Notes: generated by a model not told the origin, from the letters alone. A stretch of 64,000 nt of DNA from Schleiferilactobacillus perolens DSM 12744 (GCF_001435585.1 NZ_AZEC01000002.1:90879-154878), one strand, 5' to 3'; shown: positions 9,741 to 19,860, numbered from the stretch's first letter. Numbers and translations are program-made.

Positions 9741-9860
9741 AACAAAGGCTGAGACAGAATCCCCCCATAGAATCCCCTCGATGAGACCGTGCCAACGCTG
9801 TGCAATCTTCGCATTGGTACTACATCCATCAAGATTGAGAGTTTCGTCCCAGCCCTTGTT
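9741..9860. repeat. 120-bp element with imperfect terminal inverted repeats
   Basis: The ends, AACAAAGGCTGAGACAGAAT (9741-9760) and the complement of AACAAGGGCTGGGACGAAAC (9841-9860), are inverted copies agreeing at 16 of 20 positions, with most differences tolerated as G-U pairs in RNA. GGCTGGGACA/GTCTCAGCC-type sequences recur between genes in many low-GC Gram-positives, from memory. The element fills most of the gap between degV and the SGNH hydrolase gene. It has no convincing ORF, so it looks like a non-autonomous repeat or a long terminator-like hairpin. Confidence 0.6.
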
Positions 9861-9914
9861 TATCGAATACACGCCGTCAATCACGAAACTAAACTGCACA
9901 TCAAGTCATGCGCC

Positions 9915-10754
9915 TCAGTCAGTGTAATAGATAATGGCAAATGCTCCAGGACCAGTATGGGTCGCCACGATTGGACTGGTGGGTGACACCAAGATGGGGG
10001 CATTGGGCACCACGGCATGAATGTCTTGGCCAATTTGTTCCGCAAACGCTCGATCACCGGCATATGGAATTCCCACACCAGCAACGTGTGGCATTTGACT
10101 CAGAGCCGTCACTTGGCTGTCCACGAATTTTGTCAATGTTTTTTGGCCGCGCCCTTTCACGATGGGTTCCAGTTTACCATCTGCTAATTCTAAGACCACT
10201 TTGATGTTTAAAAAAGACGAGACAAGACCAGCACCGCGACTCACGCGACCGCCCTTGACCAAATTAGCCAGAGTCGAAACCGCCACATACAACTTCGTAT
10301 GGGCTTTGATCTCGGTGATCCGTGCTAAGATGTCCGCCATGGCCGCGTCTTCTTGGGCCATCTTAGCGGCGGCGAGTACCTGAAAGGACAACCCGCGATC
10401 AATGAAGCCACTGTCGACGACGGTCACATCACTGGTTGAAATGACACTGGCTTGCCGTGCTGCATTCACTGTACCGGAAAGGCCTTCCGTCATGTGAATA
10501 GCCAAAATCTGGTTGCCAGCGCGGCCCAATTCATCATAAACGTTCAAAAAATCACCGATCGATGGTTGTGAAGTGCTGGGCAGTGCCTTGGCTGCCGCCA
10601 TCTTGGTCATGAATTCACTTTTTGTGATATCCCGTCCGTCAACATAATTTTTCCCATCAATGGTTATGTTTAACGGAACCACCCGGATATCGTATTGTTG
10701 AATTTCTTGCGGTGTGAGTTCCACCGAAGAGTCCGTCACAATCTTGATCGCCAT
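9915..10754 (-). CDS. DegV family fatty acid-binding protein
   Basis: 279-residue cytosolic DegV/FakB-type protein, which binds a fatty acid and presents it to a kinase for phospholipid synthesis. Signatures are IVTDSSVELTP at the N-terminus, STSQPSIGDF around residue 60, the T-EGLSGT segment near 89 that contacts the carboxylate, and THTGPGAFAI near the C-terminus. The ATG has GAAGGCAGG upstream. No fakA is nearby. The candidate promoter at 10800-10829 makes this a separate unit. Confidence 0.92.
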   Translation of the reverse strand: MAIKIVTDSSVELTPQEIQQYDIRVVPLNITIDGKNYVDGRDITKSEFMTKMAAAKALPSTSQPSIGDFLNVYDELGRAGNQILAIHMTEGLSGTVNAARQASVISTSDVTVVDSGFIDRGLSFQVLAAAKMAQEDAAMADILARITEIKAHTKLYVAVSTLANLVKGGRVSRGAGLVSSFLNIKVVLELADGKLEPIVKGRGQKTLTKFVDSQVTALSQMPHVAGVGIPYAGDRAFAEQIGQDIHAVVPNAPILVSPTSPIVATHTGPGAFAIIYYTD

Positions 10755-10799
10755 CAGAATGCCTGCCTTCCGCTCTCAAATATACAAGCTACGCCCATC

Positions 10800-10829
10800 A
10801 TTATAACAAAGGCGTCGAACCAGAGCCAA
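10800..10829 (-). promoter_or_regulatory. Candidate promoter of degV
   Basis: On the minus strand TTGGCT (10824-10829) and a perfect TATAAT (10800-10805) are 18 bases apart, about 45 bp before the degV start and directly after the folA stop codon. Confidence 0.5.
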
Positions 10830-11330
10830 TTAGTGCGCAGCTTTCCGTTCGTATACGGCAAATGTGTGCGGCCACGGTGCTTTTTCAGAAACTTGTCCCG
10901 GTGTCGCGCGCAGCAGCTGAAATTGATCGTGCGGCCAATTCACCATGTAGGTGTCACCGGCGGGAAATTCATGATCGATCTGTGTGACAAAGAGTTGGTC
11001 GACTTGGGGCATGAATGCCTCAAATAGAGATCGCCCACCAATAATAAAGACCGTGTCTTGCGAATGTGCCGTAATATATTTCTGCACTGCCGCTACATCG
11101 GGTAAACTCGTGACCCCGGCCGCATCAATGGGACGATGCGTGAGGACAATATTCTCTCGTTTCGGCAATGGCTTAGTCGGTAAAGAATCCCAGGTACGGC
11201 GGCCCATAATAATGGGATGTCCCTCTGTCGTCACTTTGAAATAGTGCAAATCATCCGGTAAATGCCAGGGTAACCGATCTTTAACGCCAATTAAGTGATT
11301 CTTATCTTCAGCCCAAATAAATGCCAACAT
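10830..11330 (-). CDS. folA: Dihydrofolate reductase
   Basis: Reduces dihydrofolate to tetrahydrofolate with NADPH. The 166 residues include the N-terminal AFIWAEDKNHLIG, the active-site LPWHLPDDLHYFK with an acidic residue at about 26, GRRTWDSL and the NADPH-binding IIGGRSLFEAF. GGAAG lies before the ATG. It is 33 bp downstream of thyA; the pair is functionally linked because ThyA converts methylene-tetrahydrofolate to dihydrofolate that FolA recycles. Confidence 0.97.
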   Translation of the reverse strand: MLAFIWAEDKNHLIGVKDRLPWHLPDDLHYFKVTTEGHPIIMGRRTWDSLPTKPLPKRENIVLTHRPIDAAGVTSLPDVAAVQKYITAHSQDTVFIIGGRSLFEAFMPQVDQLFVTQIDHEFPAGDTYMVNWPHDQFQLLRATPGQVSEKAPWPHTFAVYERKAAH

Positions 11331-11363
11331 GGTGGCCGCTTCCTTTCTGTCGTGCCGTTATAT

Positions 11364-12323
11364 TTATACCGCCACTGGCGCTTGAATGCGTGAAGCCGGA
11401 TGATAGTTTTCCACGTGAATATCGGTCATTTGGTAGGAAAAAATATCCGCCACAGCTGGGTTGATGGCAAGCGTGGGGGCCGCCACCGGTGTCCGGCTCA
11501 ATTGTTCTTCCACCGCCGCCACATGATTGCTGTAAATATGGGCATCTCCCAGAGTATGGACAAACTCACCAACTTGTAAACCAGTTTGGGCGGCTACTAG
11601 ATGGGTGAGCAACGCATAACTGGCAATGTTAAAAGGCACACCCAAAAACATATCGCCGCTGCGTTGATACAGCTGGCAGGACAACTTACCGTCGGCCACA
11701 TAAAATTGAAACATGGTGTGACAGGGCGGCAAGGCCATATTCGGCACATCCTCTGGGTTCCAAGCCGTGACGATCAACCGGCGGGAATCTGGATGGGTCT
11801 TGATCTGGTTCACAACATCGGCCAATTGATCAATCGTTTCCCCTTGGCTAGTTTGCCAGTGCCGCCACTGGTACCCATAAATATGACCCAAATCGCCAAA
11901 TTGTCGGGCAAAATCATCATCCGCTAAAATCCTAGCACAAAAATCCGCATGCACCTGCGTATAACGCTCAGCAAAGGCTGGATCGTTCAACCGGCGATGG
12001 CCAAAGTTGGTCATATCGGGGCCTGTGTATGTTGGACTCTGAATATAGCGGGAAAACGCCCACTCATCCCAAATGTGATTCTTGTGGGCTAACAAATAAC
12101 GAATATTCGTATCCCCGTGTAAGAACCACAACAATTCGCTTTTAATCAACCCAAACAGGACCCGCTTGGTCGTCAATAGAGGAAAACCCTGACTGAGGTC
12201 AAAACGCATCTGGGGCCCAAAAAGACTGATGGTCCCAGTCTGGGTGCGATCAGTTTTTTGATAGCCGGTGGTGAGGATCTGCCGCAGCAATGCCAAGTAT
12301 GGCTGTTCAACAATTGTGGTCAT
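11364..12323 (-). CDS. thyA: Thymidylate synthase
   Basis: Makes dTMP from dUMP. The 319-residue length is that of the longer thyA form common in lactobacilli, with an insertion relative to the 264-residue E. coli enzyme. Visible signatures are the catalytic cysteine in [32 protein letters not shown] and the C-terminal [13 protein letters not shown]. It lies 29 bp after the ABC-F gene and 33 bp before folA. Confidence 0.97.
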   Translation of the reverse strand: MTTIVEQPYLALLRQILTTGYQKTDRTQTGTISLFGPQMRFDLSQGFPLLTTKRVLFGLIKSELLWFLHGDTNIRYLLAHKNHIWDEWAFSRYIQSPTYTGPDMTNFGHRRLNDPAFAERYTQVHADFCARILADDDFARQFGDLGHIYGYQWRHWQTSQGETIDQLADVVNQIKTHPDSRRLIVTAWNPEDVPNMALPPCHTMFQFYVADGKLSCQLYQRSGDMFLGVPFNIASYALLTHLVAAQTGLQVGEFVHTLGDAHIYSNHVAAVEEQLSRTPVAAPTLAINPAVADIFSYQMTDIHVENYHPASRIQAPVAV

Positions 12324-12352
12324 ACACTACCCGCTTTCCAATTTAAATATTG

Positions 12353-14257
12353 TTAGTCTTCTGCAAAATCAGCCAAATATTCCCACCGCTTCATTGCTGG
12401 TGTGAGTTTAGCGCTCAACGCATCATACTGTTGTTGGAGATCACTCACCGCAGTATAGTCCTGCGCCTTGACGACCATTTCTTTCTCCACCGCAGACTGC
12501 TGTTGTTCCCATTGGTCAATTTGGTTGGTGAGTTTATGATACTCGATTTCTTCCGCATATGTCAGCTTTGTCTTGGTCTGGTCAGGTACGCTTTTGACAG
12601 CGGCACTGGCGGCGGCCGTTTTTTGGGCGTTTGCGCTGGCGGCCGCGTCTGCGTGTTCTGCAGCCAATCGCTGTAAGAAAGTATTCACATCGGTGGTAAA
12701 AGGAATGATTCGGGCATTCCCAGCAAACCAAAGCATGGCATCGCACACTTTAGCAAGAAAATAACGGTCATGGGACACGGTGATGACAGCTCCCGGGAAG
12801 GTATCCAAATAATCTTCCAAAATCGTCAGTGTTTCAATATCCAAATCATTAGTGGGTTCATCCAGAAGTAAGACATTCGGACCGCCCATCAACAGCTTCA
12901 ACAAATACAGGCGGCGCTGTTCACCACCGGAAAGTCGGGAAATGAGCAGGCCATGCATCCGCGGCGGAAATAAGAAGCGTTCTAGCATCTGACTGGCGGA
13001 CACTGTTTCACCATTGATTGTTTGGCTGCTGGCTGTATCGGTGATATAACTGATGACCCGCTTGTCCTTAGGAATCGCGGGCATTTGCTGGGTATAATAG
13101 GCCAAGTGAACTGTTTCCCCCACCTGCAGGGTGCCGCTTTGCAATGGTTGCTTGCCGGCTAACACGTTCAAAAAGGTGGTTTTGCCTGCCCCATTGATGC
13201 CGGTAATGCCGACACGCGCGTGGGGTGTGGCCCGCCATGAGAAATCATGAAGAATATGGTGATCTCCCACGGTAACGCTAGCCTGATCAAGATGAAACAC
13301 CTCTTTACCCAAACGGTGGGTGTTTGCTGCAATATCTACGGTACCCGTTTTTTCCGGGGTATTGGCAATATTGGTCGATAACTGTTTGAACCGTTCAATC
13401 CGGGCCTTCTGCTTGGTGGTGCGGGCTTGTGCCCCGGCTTGCATCCAGGCCAGTTCCTGCCGATAAAGCTGATGCTGCTTGTGGGTAGCAGCACTCTCCC
13501 GTTCTTCGGCAGCGGCTTCCTGGGCCACATAGGCCTGATAGTTGCCCTGATACATGGTCAGTTGACCACTGCGCAACGCGGCAATATCTGTAGCGACATG
13601 ATCCAGGAAATACCGATCATGGGTGACAAAGACGATGCCGCCAGGATAAGCCAGCAACCGTTTCTCCAACCAATCGACAGTTTGATAGTCCAGATGGTTA
13701 GTCGGTTCATCCAGCAACAATAAATCGGCGGGTGAAATCAGTGCCTGTGCCAGGGCCACTCGTTTTTGCTGACCGCCGGAAAGACTGTCAACCGGCGCAT
13801 TCATATCACCGATTCCAAGTTGCGTGAGAATACTTTTGACATCTGCCTCGATGGTCCATAAATCATGACTGGTCATCTGCGCATCCGCCGCAAAATATTG
13901 CTTTGCGGCATCCTGGTCGTGGGGGGCTTGTTCATATTGGGTTAGTGCCCGTTCGTAATCGCGCACCAGTTGGAACTCTTGGCTGGTGCCGGCAAATACC
14001 GCAGTTTGGACATCGGCTCCCGCAGGGAATACGGGACGTTGGGGTAAAAAGTTGATTTGATAGTCTTTGGCAGTCGTCAAACTACCCTGCTCAGGTGCAA
14101 TTTGACCGGCAATTATTTTTAACAAAGTGGATTTTCCCACTCCGTTCAAACCAATCAAACCAATGCGCTGACCGGGTGTTACTGTCAAACTCAAATCCGT
14201 AAAAAGTGTTTTGTCGCCATAGGAATAAGCCAGACCAGTTGCTTGTAATGCTTTCAC
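12353..14257 (-). CDS. ABC-F family ATP-binding protein
   Basis: Soluble twin-ATPase of the ABC-F translation factor class, without membrane domain. The 634 residues hold two cassettes: Walker A GLNGVGKST and signature LSGGQQKR in the first, GINGAGKTT and LSGGEQRR in the second, joined by a charged linker near 240-300 and ending in an Ala/Lys-rich segment plus coiled coil (about 530-634), as in the Uup/YfmR branch. It starts with GTG at 14257, overlapping the cca stop by four bases (GTGA). Likely a housekeeping elongation factor; antibiotic resistance cannot be read from sequence alone. Confidence 0.93.
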   Translation of the reverse strand: MKALQATGLAYSYGDKTLFTDLSLTVTPGQRIGLIGLNGVGKSTLLKIIAGQIAPEQGSLTTAKDYQINFLPQRPVFPAGADVQTAVFAGTSQEFQLVRDYERALTQYEQAPHDQDAAKQYFAADAQMTSHDLWTIEADVKSILTQLGIGDMNAPVDSLSGGQQKRVALAQALISPADLLLLDEPTNHLDYQTVDWLEKRLLAYPGGIVFVTHDRYFLDHVATDIAALRSGQLTMYQGNYQAYVAQEAAAEERESAATHKQHQLYRQELAWMQAGAQARTTKQKARIERFKQLSTNIANTPEKTGTVDIAANTHRLGKEVFHLDQASVTVGDHHILHDFSWRATPHARVGITGINGAGKTTFLNVLAGKQPLQSGTLQVGETVHLAYYTQQMPAIPKDKRVISYITDTASSQTINGETVSASQMLERFLFPPRMHGLLISRLSGGEQRRLYLLKLLMGGPNVLLLDEPTNDLDIETLTILEDYLDTFPGAVITVSHDRYFLAKVCDAMLWFAGNARIIPFTTDVNTFLQRLAAEHADAAASANAQKTAAASAAVKSVPDQTKTKLTYAEEIEYHKLTNQIDQWEQQQSAVEKEMVVKAQDYTAVSDLQQQYDALSAKLTPAMKRWEYLADFAED

Positions 14258-15465
14258 AATGAGACCCCTTCCGCGTGCTGTTCTAAAAAGTGCCGGATAG
14301 CCCCGGCATCATTGGGGACTTGGCCAGCGACGACTGCCTGTGTAGCCAGGTGTAACAACGCACCGATTTGGGGGCCTTGAACCTGTGGAAACCACTCAGT
14401 AATCGTGCGCCCGCTGATTGCCAAATCCCGTGCCTGATGCAGGGGTAACTGCTGATAACGGGTGGCTAAAGCGGCAGTGGTCAAACCCATCTGTTCTGCC
14501 ACAGGGACTAACACGGTTAATAAATCAGCGCCAGCGGTATACAGATCCCAATCCGTGAGATGATGCGCAGTAATTTTTTTCAGGATGGGAAGCAGTTGAC
14601 TGACTTGCCGACGTTCCGTGTTGGTCGTCTTCCAGGCGCGCATAAACCGCTCGACTGCCTTTTCAGGTAACGTCAAAGCGGCCGCTACCCGTAACCAAAC
14701 ACTGCCGCTTTGCAGCAACAGTTGGGGTTTGTCTGCCAACATCGTCGCCAACGCCGCACCTTGATCATCCATACCAGGGCAAGCGGTGAACAATTGGGTA
14801 TCCAGAAATGTTTTCAGTCCCAATCGACGATCTTTGGCGGCCATCATTTTAACAAATTCCATATTAATGCGTTCCACAGCGATCTTTGTTAAAAGTCCGT
14901 GATGATGGGCAATGGCTTGCTCCGTCGCTGGATCCAGAGTAAACGCCAATTGACTTTGAAAACGCACGGCCCGCATCATGCGTAAAGCATCCTCATGGAA
15001 CCTTTCTTCCGGTTTGCCGACGGCCCGCAAAATATGATGCTGCAAATCACTGAGACCGGCAAAGAGATCAGTGATCTCGCCATGTTGATCCATGGCTAAG
15101 GCGTTGACGGTGAAGTCGCGCCGTTTCAAGTCTTCCTTTAATGAACGGACGAAAGTCACATGATCCGGGCGGCGAAAGTCTTGGTATGTTGATTCCGTGC
15201 GAAACGTAGTCACCTCATATTGATCGTGATCCAATAACACCGTGACAGTGCCATGTTGGATCCCTGTATCCACCGTCCGCCGAAAAACGCTCTTGACTTC
15301 AGCGGGGTATGCACTGGTGGCGATATCGACATCATGAATTCGATCGTGCAGCAACGCGTCCCGGACGGCACCACCGACAAAATATGCTTCGTAGCCGTGG
15401 TCGTTCAGGGCGCTTAAAACTGGTAAGGCCGCCTGGAACTCAGACGGTAAAGGTGACAATTGCAT
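14254..15465 (-). CDS. cca: CCA tRNA nucleotidyltransferase
   Basis: Adds or repairs the 3' CCA of tRNA. The 403 residues show the class II nucleotidyltransferase head: YFVGGAVRDALL at about 29-40, the catalytic carboxylates in HDVDIATSA, and the template-forming RRDFTVNALA and EDALRMMRAVRF segments, followed by the helical body domain. The ATG at 15465 has a modest GCAGGTTG site. It is translationally coupled to the ABC-F gene by a four-base overlap and faces away from yitT. Confidence 0.96.
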   Translation of the reverse strand: MQLSPLPSEFQAALPVLSALNDHGYEAYFVGGAVRDALLHDRIHDVDIATSAYPAEVKSVFRRTVDTGIQHGTVTVLLDHDQYEVTTFRTESTYQDFRRPDHVTFVRSLKEDLKRRDFTVNALAMDQHGEITDLFAGLSDLQHHILRAVGKPEERFHEDALRMMRAVRFQSQLAFTLDPATEQAIAHHHGLLTKIAVERINMEFVKMMAAKDRRLGLKTFLDTQLFTACPGMDDQGAALATMLADKPQLLLQSGSVWLRVAAALTLPEKAVERFMRAWKTTNTERRQVSQLLPILKKITAHHLTDWDLYTAGADLLTVLVPVAEQMGLTTAALATRYQQLPLHQARDLAISGRTITEWFPQVQGPQIGALLHLATQAVVAGQVPNDAGAIRHFLEQHAEGVSL

Positions 15466-15629
15466 GGTTCAACCTGCTTTCTCAGTGAAAGATAACGGGA
15501 AAATTACCCATCTACCCGCAAAACATAGTAACATAGACAGACAAAGGGTAACAGCGAGCGGCAATCAGCTGAAGTGTTGCTTTCAGAAAGTCGTTCCATT
15601 AATTAGTCACCCACGAGGAGGAATATTTC

Positions 15630-16520
15630 ATGTGGCGTAAACAACTGGCTAAAACCGTTCGGGATCTGATCGCCATTGGCTTTGGCTGTTTTTTCTATGC
15701 GTTTGGTTTGGTCGCCGTCAACATCAAAAACAATCTTACCGAAGGCGGTATTACCGGTATCACCCTAATCTTGCGACACTGGTTCAATATTGATCCGGCT
15801 TACTCCACGATCTTTTTGAATATTCCCTTGATCATTCTGGGTTACAAATTCTTGGGTAAACGGGCGCTGGCCTATACGATTTACGGTACCGGGATGCTCT
15901 CTGCCGGACTATGGGTATGGCAAAGATTGGCCTTCGTGCAAAACCTGAATCTACACCATGACCTCTTCATTGCTGGTATTTTAGCGGGACTGTTTGGTGG
16001 GATTGGATCTGGTATTATCTATCGCTTTGGGGGCACCACTGGCGGCAGTGATGTGTTAGCCCGAATCCTTGAGCAGGAACGGGGAATCCCCATGGGTCGA
16101 ACATTGCTGATCTTTGATGTGATTGTGTTGACCAGTTCACTAAGTTACCTAGATATTGAACACATGATGTATACTCTACTGGCCTCTTTCGTATTTTCCC
16201 GCATCGTGGATCAAACCATGGAGGGAGCCTATTCTGCTCGCGGGGTATTCATCATTTCCAAGAAACATACGGAAATCGCCACCCGGATCATGGATGAACT
16301 GGAACGCGGAGTCACCTATCTGGATGCCTCCGGCGGTTTCCACCAAACACCGCAAAAGATGCTGTACTGTGTGGTGTCACCCAGTGAAGTGGCCGACTTG
16401 CGCCGCTTGATTGAAGAAGAGGACAAGCGGGCCTTCGTAACTATCGTCGATGTTCACGAGGCACTGGGGGAAGGCTTCACTTATAAGCGTCCCGCCCGCA
16501 AATTATTTGCCCGGCGGTAA
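15630..16520 (+). CDS. YitT family membrane protein (DUF2179)
   Basis: 296-residue integral membrane protein of the YitT family, with five or so hydrophobic helices in the first 190 residues and the conserved GGTTGGSDVLARI motif near residue 144. The C-terminal soluble DUF2179 domain follows (roughly 205-290, with LDASGGFHQTPQKMLYCVVS). Physiological function in the family is unclear. A strong GAGGAGG site precedes the ATG. It is one of only five plus-strand genes, and its stop is five bases from that of the convergent TPR gene, with no terminator between. Confidence 0.93.
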   Translation: MWRKQLAKTVRDLIAIGFGCFFYAFGLVAVNIKNNLTEGGITGITLILRHWFNIDPAYSTIFLNIPLIILGYKFLGKRALAYTIYGTGMLSAGLWVWQRLAFVQNLNLHHDLFIAGILAGLFGGIGSGIIYRFGGTTGGSDVLARILEQERGIPMGRTLLIFDVIVLTSSLSYLDIEHMMYTLLASFVFSRIVDQTMEGAYSARGVFIISKKHTEIATRIMDELERGVTYLDASGGFHQTPQKMLYCVVSPSEVADLRRLIEEEDKRAFVTIVDVHEALGEGFTYKRPARKLFARR

Positions 16521-16525
16521 TCCGC

Positions 16526-17794
16526 TTATGGTTCAGCCAGCAGTTCATCGTAAGCTGCCTGCATCGCCATGTCGTCTGGCACCAGTTTCAGATATTGCTT
16601 GAGGGCCGCTAACAATTCTTTGCGGGCAGCAATACTTTGGAAAAACAAGACCAGATCGTGCATGAAATCGGCATTTTCCCGAAAATGCGGATAGGCCAGC
16701 AAGAAGTTTTCTCTGGCGTCCGTCATCCTGTCCTGGCGTTCATAGGACCGGGCAATATTCCAGTACATTTGCGGATCCAACTCATGGTTTTGCGCAGCGG
16801 TGGTGATCAAGTCGATATTGGCCTGATCATCACCGTTTTTGACATACAAATTGCTGAGGGAAAGAATCATGTCTTGATCGTCGGGATCTTGCGCGAGAGC
16901 CTCCTGGGCAAATTCTAGGGCGTGATCTTCATCATCTAGCCGGGTAGCGTAGTCAAACCCCTGATGGTAAAGATTGGTGTTGAACTCATCAAACCCCAGA
17001 CCAATTTGAACGGTACTCAACGCATCGGCTAATTGATTAAGTGCCGCTTGGGCTTTGGCGAGATAGGGATACAAGCCAGCATAATCTGGATCACTTTGTT
17101 GCAGCGCCGTTAATGTGTCCACCGCTTGCTGATACTGCTTTGTTTCCACATAAAGGACACCTAACTGGTAGGTCGTATCAGCGTCCATGGCTTCTCGGGG
17201 AAGTTTCTGATACTCACTGATGGCTTCCTCATATTCCCCCATCCCGGCCAACGTGGCACCGATGCGCTGGCCGATCACCACTTTTGCGACCTCTTCTTCG
17301 CCTGCTGCACGGACATTTTGGTAGTACGGCAAGGCTTCTTGAAAACGTCCCAGAGAAAAGTAAAGTTCAGCCAAAGCAAAGTCCACGATCGGCTCATCGG
17401 GCGCTTGACGCTTGGCTTCTTTTAGCTTCTGTTCAGAGACTTCTGGGATACCCATGGCTTGGTACACATCTGCACTGGTCATTAACCCTGCCACATAATC
17501 ATCTGAGGCGGGTTGAATTGCATCCAGGTAGTTTAAGGCGGCGTCATTATCGCCGGCACTCACGGCGATGTCTGCAAGGTAAGTCCGCAACTCATCTTCT
17601 GTGGGGTGCGCACGCAGCAATTTTTCAAAAATACGTTTTGCCTGAGGGTTAAACCCAAGTTGATACAATTGTGTCCCTAAGTCGTACAACGTGTCATCAT
17701 CGTCATGCCGCAGTGCCAAGGCAAACAGTTTCTTGGCACTGGGCCAATCATGATCTTCCTGCAGTTTGGTCAGCATTTGTTCTGAATATGACAT
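16526..17794 (-). CDS. Tetratricopeptide repeat protein
   Basis: 422-residue soluble helical-repeat protein. TPR-like repeats run through almost the whole chain (for example DTLYDLGTQLYQLGFNPQAKRIF, PIVDFALAELYFSLGRFQEALPYY and DTTYQLGVLYVETKQYQQAVDTL, described by position rather than alignment). It has no signal peptide or catalytic domain, so a scaffold role is likely. I start at MSYSEQ (17794), ten bases after GAGGTG. It lies between hup and yitT; proteins of this kind near hup and der are common in lactobacilli, but partners are not known to me. Confidence 0.85.
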   Translation of the reverse strand: MSYSEQMLTKLQEDHDWPSAKKLFALALRHDDDDTLYDLGTQLYQLGFNPQAKRIFEKLLRAHPTEDELRTYLADIAVSAGDNDAALNYLDAIQPASDDYVAGLMTSADVYQAMGIPEVSEQKLKEAKRQAPDEPIVDFALAELYFSLGRFQEALPYYQNVRAAGEEEVAKVVIGQRIGATLAGMGEYEEAISEYQKLPREAMDADTTYQLGVLYVETKQYQQAVDTLTALQQSDPDYAGLYPYLAKAQAALNQLADALSTVQIGLGFDEFNTNLYHQGFDYATRLDDEDHALEFAQEALAQDPDDQDMILSLSNLYVKNGDDQANIDLITTAAQNHELDPQMYWNIARSYERQDRMTDARENFLLAYPHFRENADFMHDLVLFFQSIAARKELLAALKQYLKLVPDDMAMQAAYDELLAEP

Positions 17795-17926
17795 AAGCCA
17801 CCTCAATTAACTTTCTTATAACTGTCGTGTGTCAACAAAATGACGAACATTCGATCGCAAAACGGTATTAATCGCCGCCATGCCCCCTTAATGTGGATAA
17901 TCATTATTATAAACACGTGTATACGC

Positions 17927-17966
17927 AAATCGCCAATGCTCTACTCTCGTAGGTCATTGGCGATTT
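17927..17966 (-). terminator. Hairpin downstream of hup
   Basis: A perfect 12-bp stem, AAATCGCCAATG (17927-17938) with its complement at 17955-17966, separated by 16 bases. It lies about 50 bp after the hup stop and before the TPR gene. The run of T after the stem on the minus strand is only three bases, so termination may be inefficient. Confidence 0.55.
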
Positions 17967-18015
17967 ACCAGCATATTGCCGCCATTGTAATAATCGCGGC
18001 GCAGACGCAAAGCGC

Positions 18016-18291
18016 CTACTTAACTGAATCCTTGAGCGCCTTACCGGGCTTGAATGCCGGCACCTTGCTTGCGGGAATGTTGATTTCAGCACCCGTTTGC
18101 GGGTTGCGGCCTTTACGTGCGGCACGTTCGCGCACTTCAAAGTTACCAAAGCCGATCAGTTGGACCTTGTCGCCCTTTGCCAGGGAAGCTTGGATTGTGC
18201 TGAATACGGCGTCAACAGCTGCAGTAGCGTCCTTCTTTGTCAGGCCGGTCTTTGCTGCGACATTGTCGATCAATTCTGCTTTATTTGCCAT
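18016..18291 (-). CDS. hup: DNA-binding protein HU
   Basis: 91-residue nucleoid protein that bends and compacts DNA as a dimer. It begins [12 protein letters not shown] and includes the conserved [22 protein letters not shown], the arm with the DNA-intercalating proline ([15 protein letters not shown]) and a C-terminal helix. AGGAGGTG is nine bases before the ATG at 18291. The gene has a leader of more than 60 bases with an inverted repeat (18338-18361), and follows der on the chromosome as in other Bacilli. Confidence 0.98.
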   Translation of the reverse strand: MANKAELIDNVAAKTGLTKKDATAAVDAVFSTIQASLAKGDKVQLIGFGNFEVRERAARKGRNPQTGAEINIPASKVPAFKPGKALKDSVK

Positions 18292-18337
18292 GTTGGGATT
18301 CACCTCCTACGCATAGGTGATTGCTCACCAGAACGTA

Positions 18338-18361
18338 TCACTTTTGTGTGAACAAAAGTGA
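18338..18361 (-). promoter_or_regulatory. Inverted repeat in the hup leader
   Basis: TCACTTTTGT (18338-18347) pairs perfectly with ACAAAAGTGA (18352-18361) across a four-base loop. A second small hairpin (GGTGA TTGC TCACC, 18316-18329) lies between it and the ribosome binding site. Either an operator or an RNA structure in the leader is possible. Confidence 0.5.
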
Positions 18362-18513
18362 GAAATAATGTTTGCCGTGCAATCACTACTTCATTTCTAA
18401 AAATAGCATACCAAGCCCGCAGTAGCAAGGATTTTCGTCGAAAAAATGCGTCATAGCGGCGAATTTGTCACTTTCATGAAAATATATCCACCATAGTTCG
18501 GTATACCTAAAGA

Positions 18514-19824
18514 TTATTTTCGTTGACGGGGGATAATGACAATCGGTGTCCCCGAAAAATCAAACGCTGCACGCAACTGATTGACCAAAAAACGCTGGAA
18601 TGAAAAATGCACCAGATCGGGGTTATTGACGAATGCCACAAACGTGGGTGGACCGCTCTTTACCTGGGTCATGTAATAGACTCGCAAGCGTTTCCCATTG
18701 ATTGTCGGCGTGGGCGTCACGGAAATGGCCCGGAGCAAGACATCGTTCAATACGCTGGAAGAAATTCGTCGCTCATGATTTTCTGCAACCTTCTGAATCA
18801 AAGCGGGCAGTGTATTGACCCGCTGCGTGCTCTTGGCCGAGACAAACACAATCGGTGCATAATCCAAATACTGGAATTCCGTCCGGATCGCGTCAGTGAA
18901 TTGCTGCATAGAATGGGTATCCTTGTGGATCGTATCCCATTTGTTCACAACAATAATGACCCCCCGGCCGGCTTCATGGGCCAACCCAGCCACATGTTTA
19001 TCCTGCTCGCGGATACCCTCTTCAGCGTTCAGGACAACCAAAACGACATCACTGCGCTCAATCGCACTTTGCGCCCGCAAAACGGCATACTTTTCGGTAT
19101 TTTCCCAAATTTTACCGCGTTTGCGAATACCCGCAGTATCAATAATCGTAAATTCCTGGCCATTTTCATCCTGGAAACGAGAGTCGATGGCGTCCCGAGT
19201 TGTCCCTTGAATGTCGGAAACAATGACCCGTTCCTTCCCCAGCAATGCATTCACCAGAGATGATTTACCCACGTTGGGCCGGCCAATCACGCTGAAGTGA
19301 ACGCTGGCGTCTTCTGGTGTGTCTTGGTGCTGCGGAAACTTGGCAACCACGGCATCCAACAAATCGCCCAAGCCGGTACCCTGAACTCCTGAAATGGGGT
19401 ATGGATCACCGAGACCGAGAGAATAAAAGTCGTAAATTTCTTGCCGTTGTTCAGGGTTATCTGCCTTGTTTACAGCCAATACCACAGGGGTGTCCGTTTT
19501 GTAAAGCATCTGCGCGATGTGTTCATCCGCATCGGTGACGCCCTCTGGATTGGACACGATGAACACAATGACATCGGCCTCTTCCATCGCTATTTGCGCT
19601 TGGGCGACGATTTGGGTCATTAACGGTGCGTCATCTATGTCAATACCCCCGGTATCAATGAGTGAAAACACGTGTCCCAACCATTCTGCTGGTGCGTATA
19701 GCCGGTCTCGGGTCACCCCAGGTTCGTCTTCTACAATCGCAATTCGTTGTTTCGCAATGCGGTTAAAAATTGTCGATTTACCGACATTTGGGCGGCCGAC
19801 GATCGCCACGACGGGTTTACTCAT
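18514..19824 (-). CDS. der: Ribosome biogenesis GTPase Der (EngA)
   Basis: Tandem GTPase required for 50S assembly. The 436 residues contain two G domains, each opening with GRPNVGKS (about residues 8 and 182), with switch motifs DTGGID and DTAGIR and specificity motifs NKAD and NKWD, then a C-terminal KH-like domain. GAAGGGAAGTGG precedes the ATG. It is located between hup and rpsA, a conserved arrangement, with the long hairpin at 19861-19917 in front. Confidence 0.98.
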   Translation of the reverse strand: MSKPVVAIVGRPNVGKSTIFNRIAKQRIAIVEDEPGVTRDRLYAPAEWLGHVFSLIDTGGIDIDDAPLMTQIVAQAQIAMEEADVIVFIVSNPEGVTDADEHIAQMLYKTDTPVVLAVNKADNPEQRQEIYDFYSLGLGDPYPISGVQGTGLGDLLDAVVAKFPQHQDTPEDASVHFSVIGRPNVGKSSLVNALLGKERVIVSDIQGTTRDAIDSRFQDENGQEFTIIDTAGIRKRGKIWENTEKYAVLRAQSAIERSDVVLVVLNAEEGIREQDKHVAGLAHEAGRGVIIVVNKWDTIHKDTHSMQQFTDAIRTEFQYLDYAPIVFVSAKSTQRVNTLPALIQKVAENHERRISSSVLNDVLLRAISVTPTPTINGKRLRVYYMTQVKSGPPTFVAFVNNPDLVHFSFQRFLVNQLRAAFDFSGTPIVIIPRQRK

Positions 19825-19860
19825 GCTGCCACTTCCCTTCTGTCAAAAGTCAAAACTTTG

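Noticed and set aside
9711-9899. 62-residue ORF within the inverted-repeat element
   Set aside because: No ribosome site and no resemblance to a transposase; the region is better described as a non-coding repeat.
18607-19263. Plus-strand ORF of 218 residues opposite der
   Set aside because: Long only because of codon usage of der on the other strand; no family resemblance or start signal.
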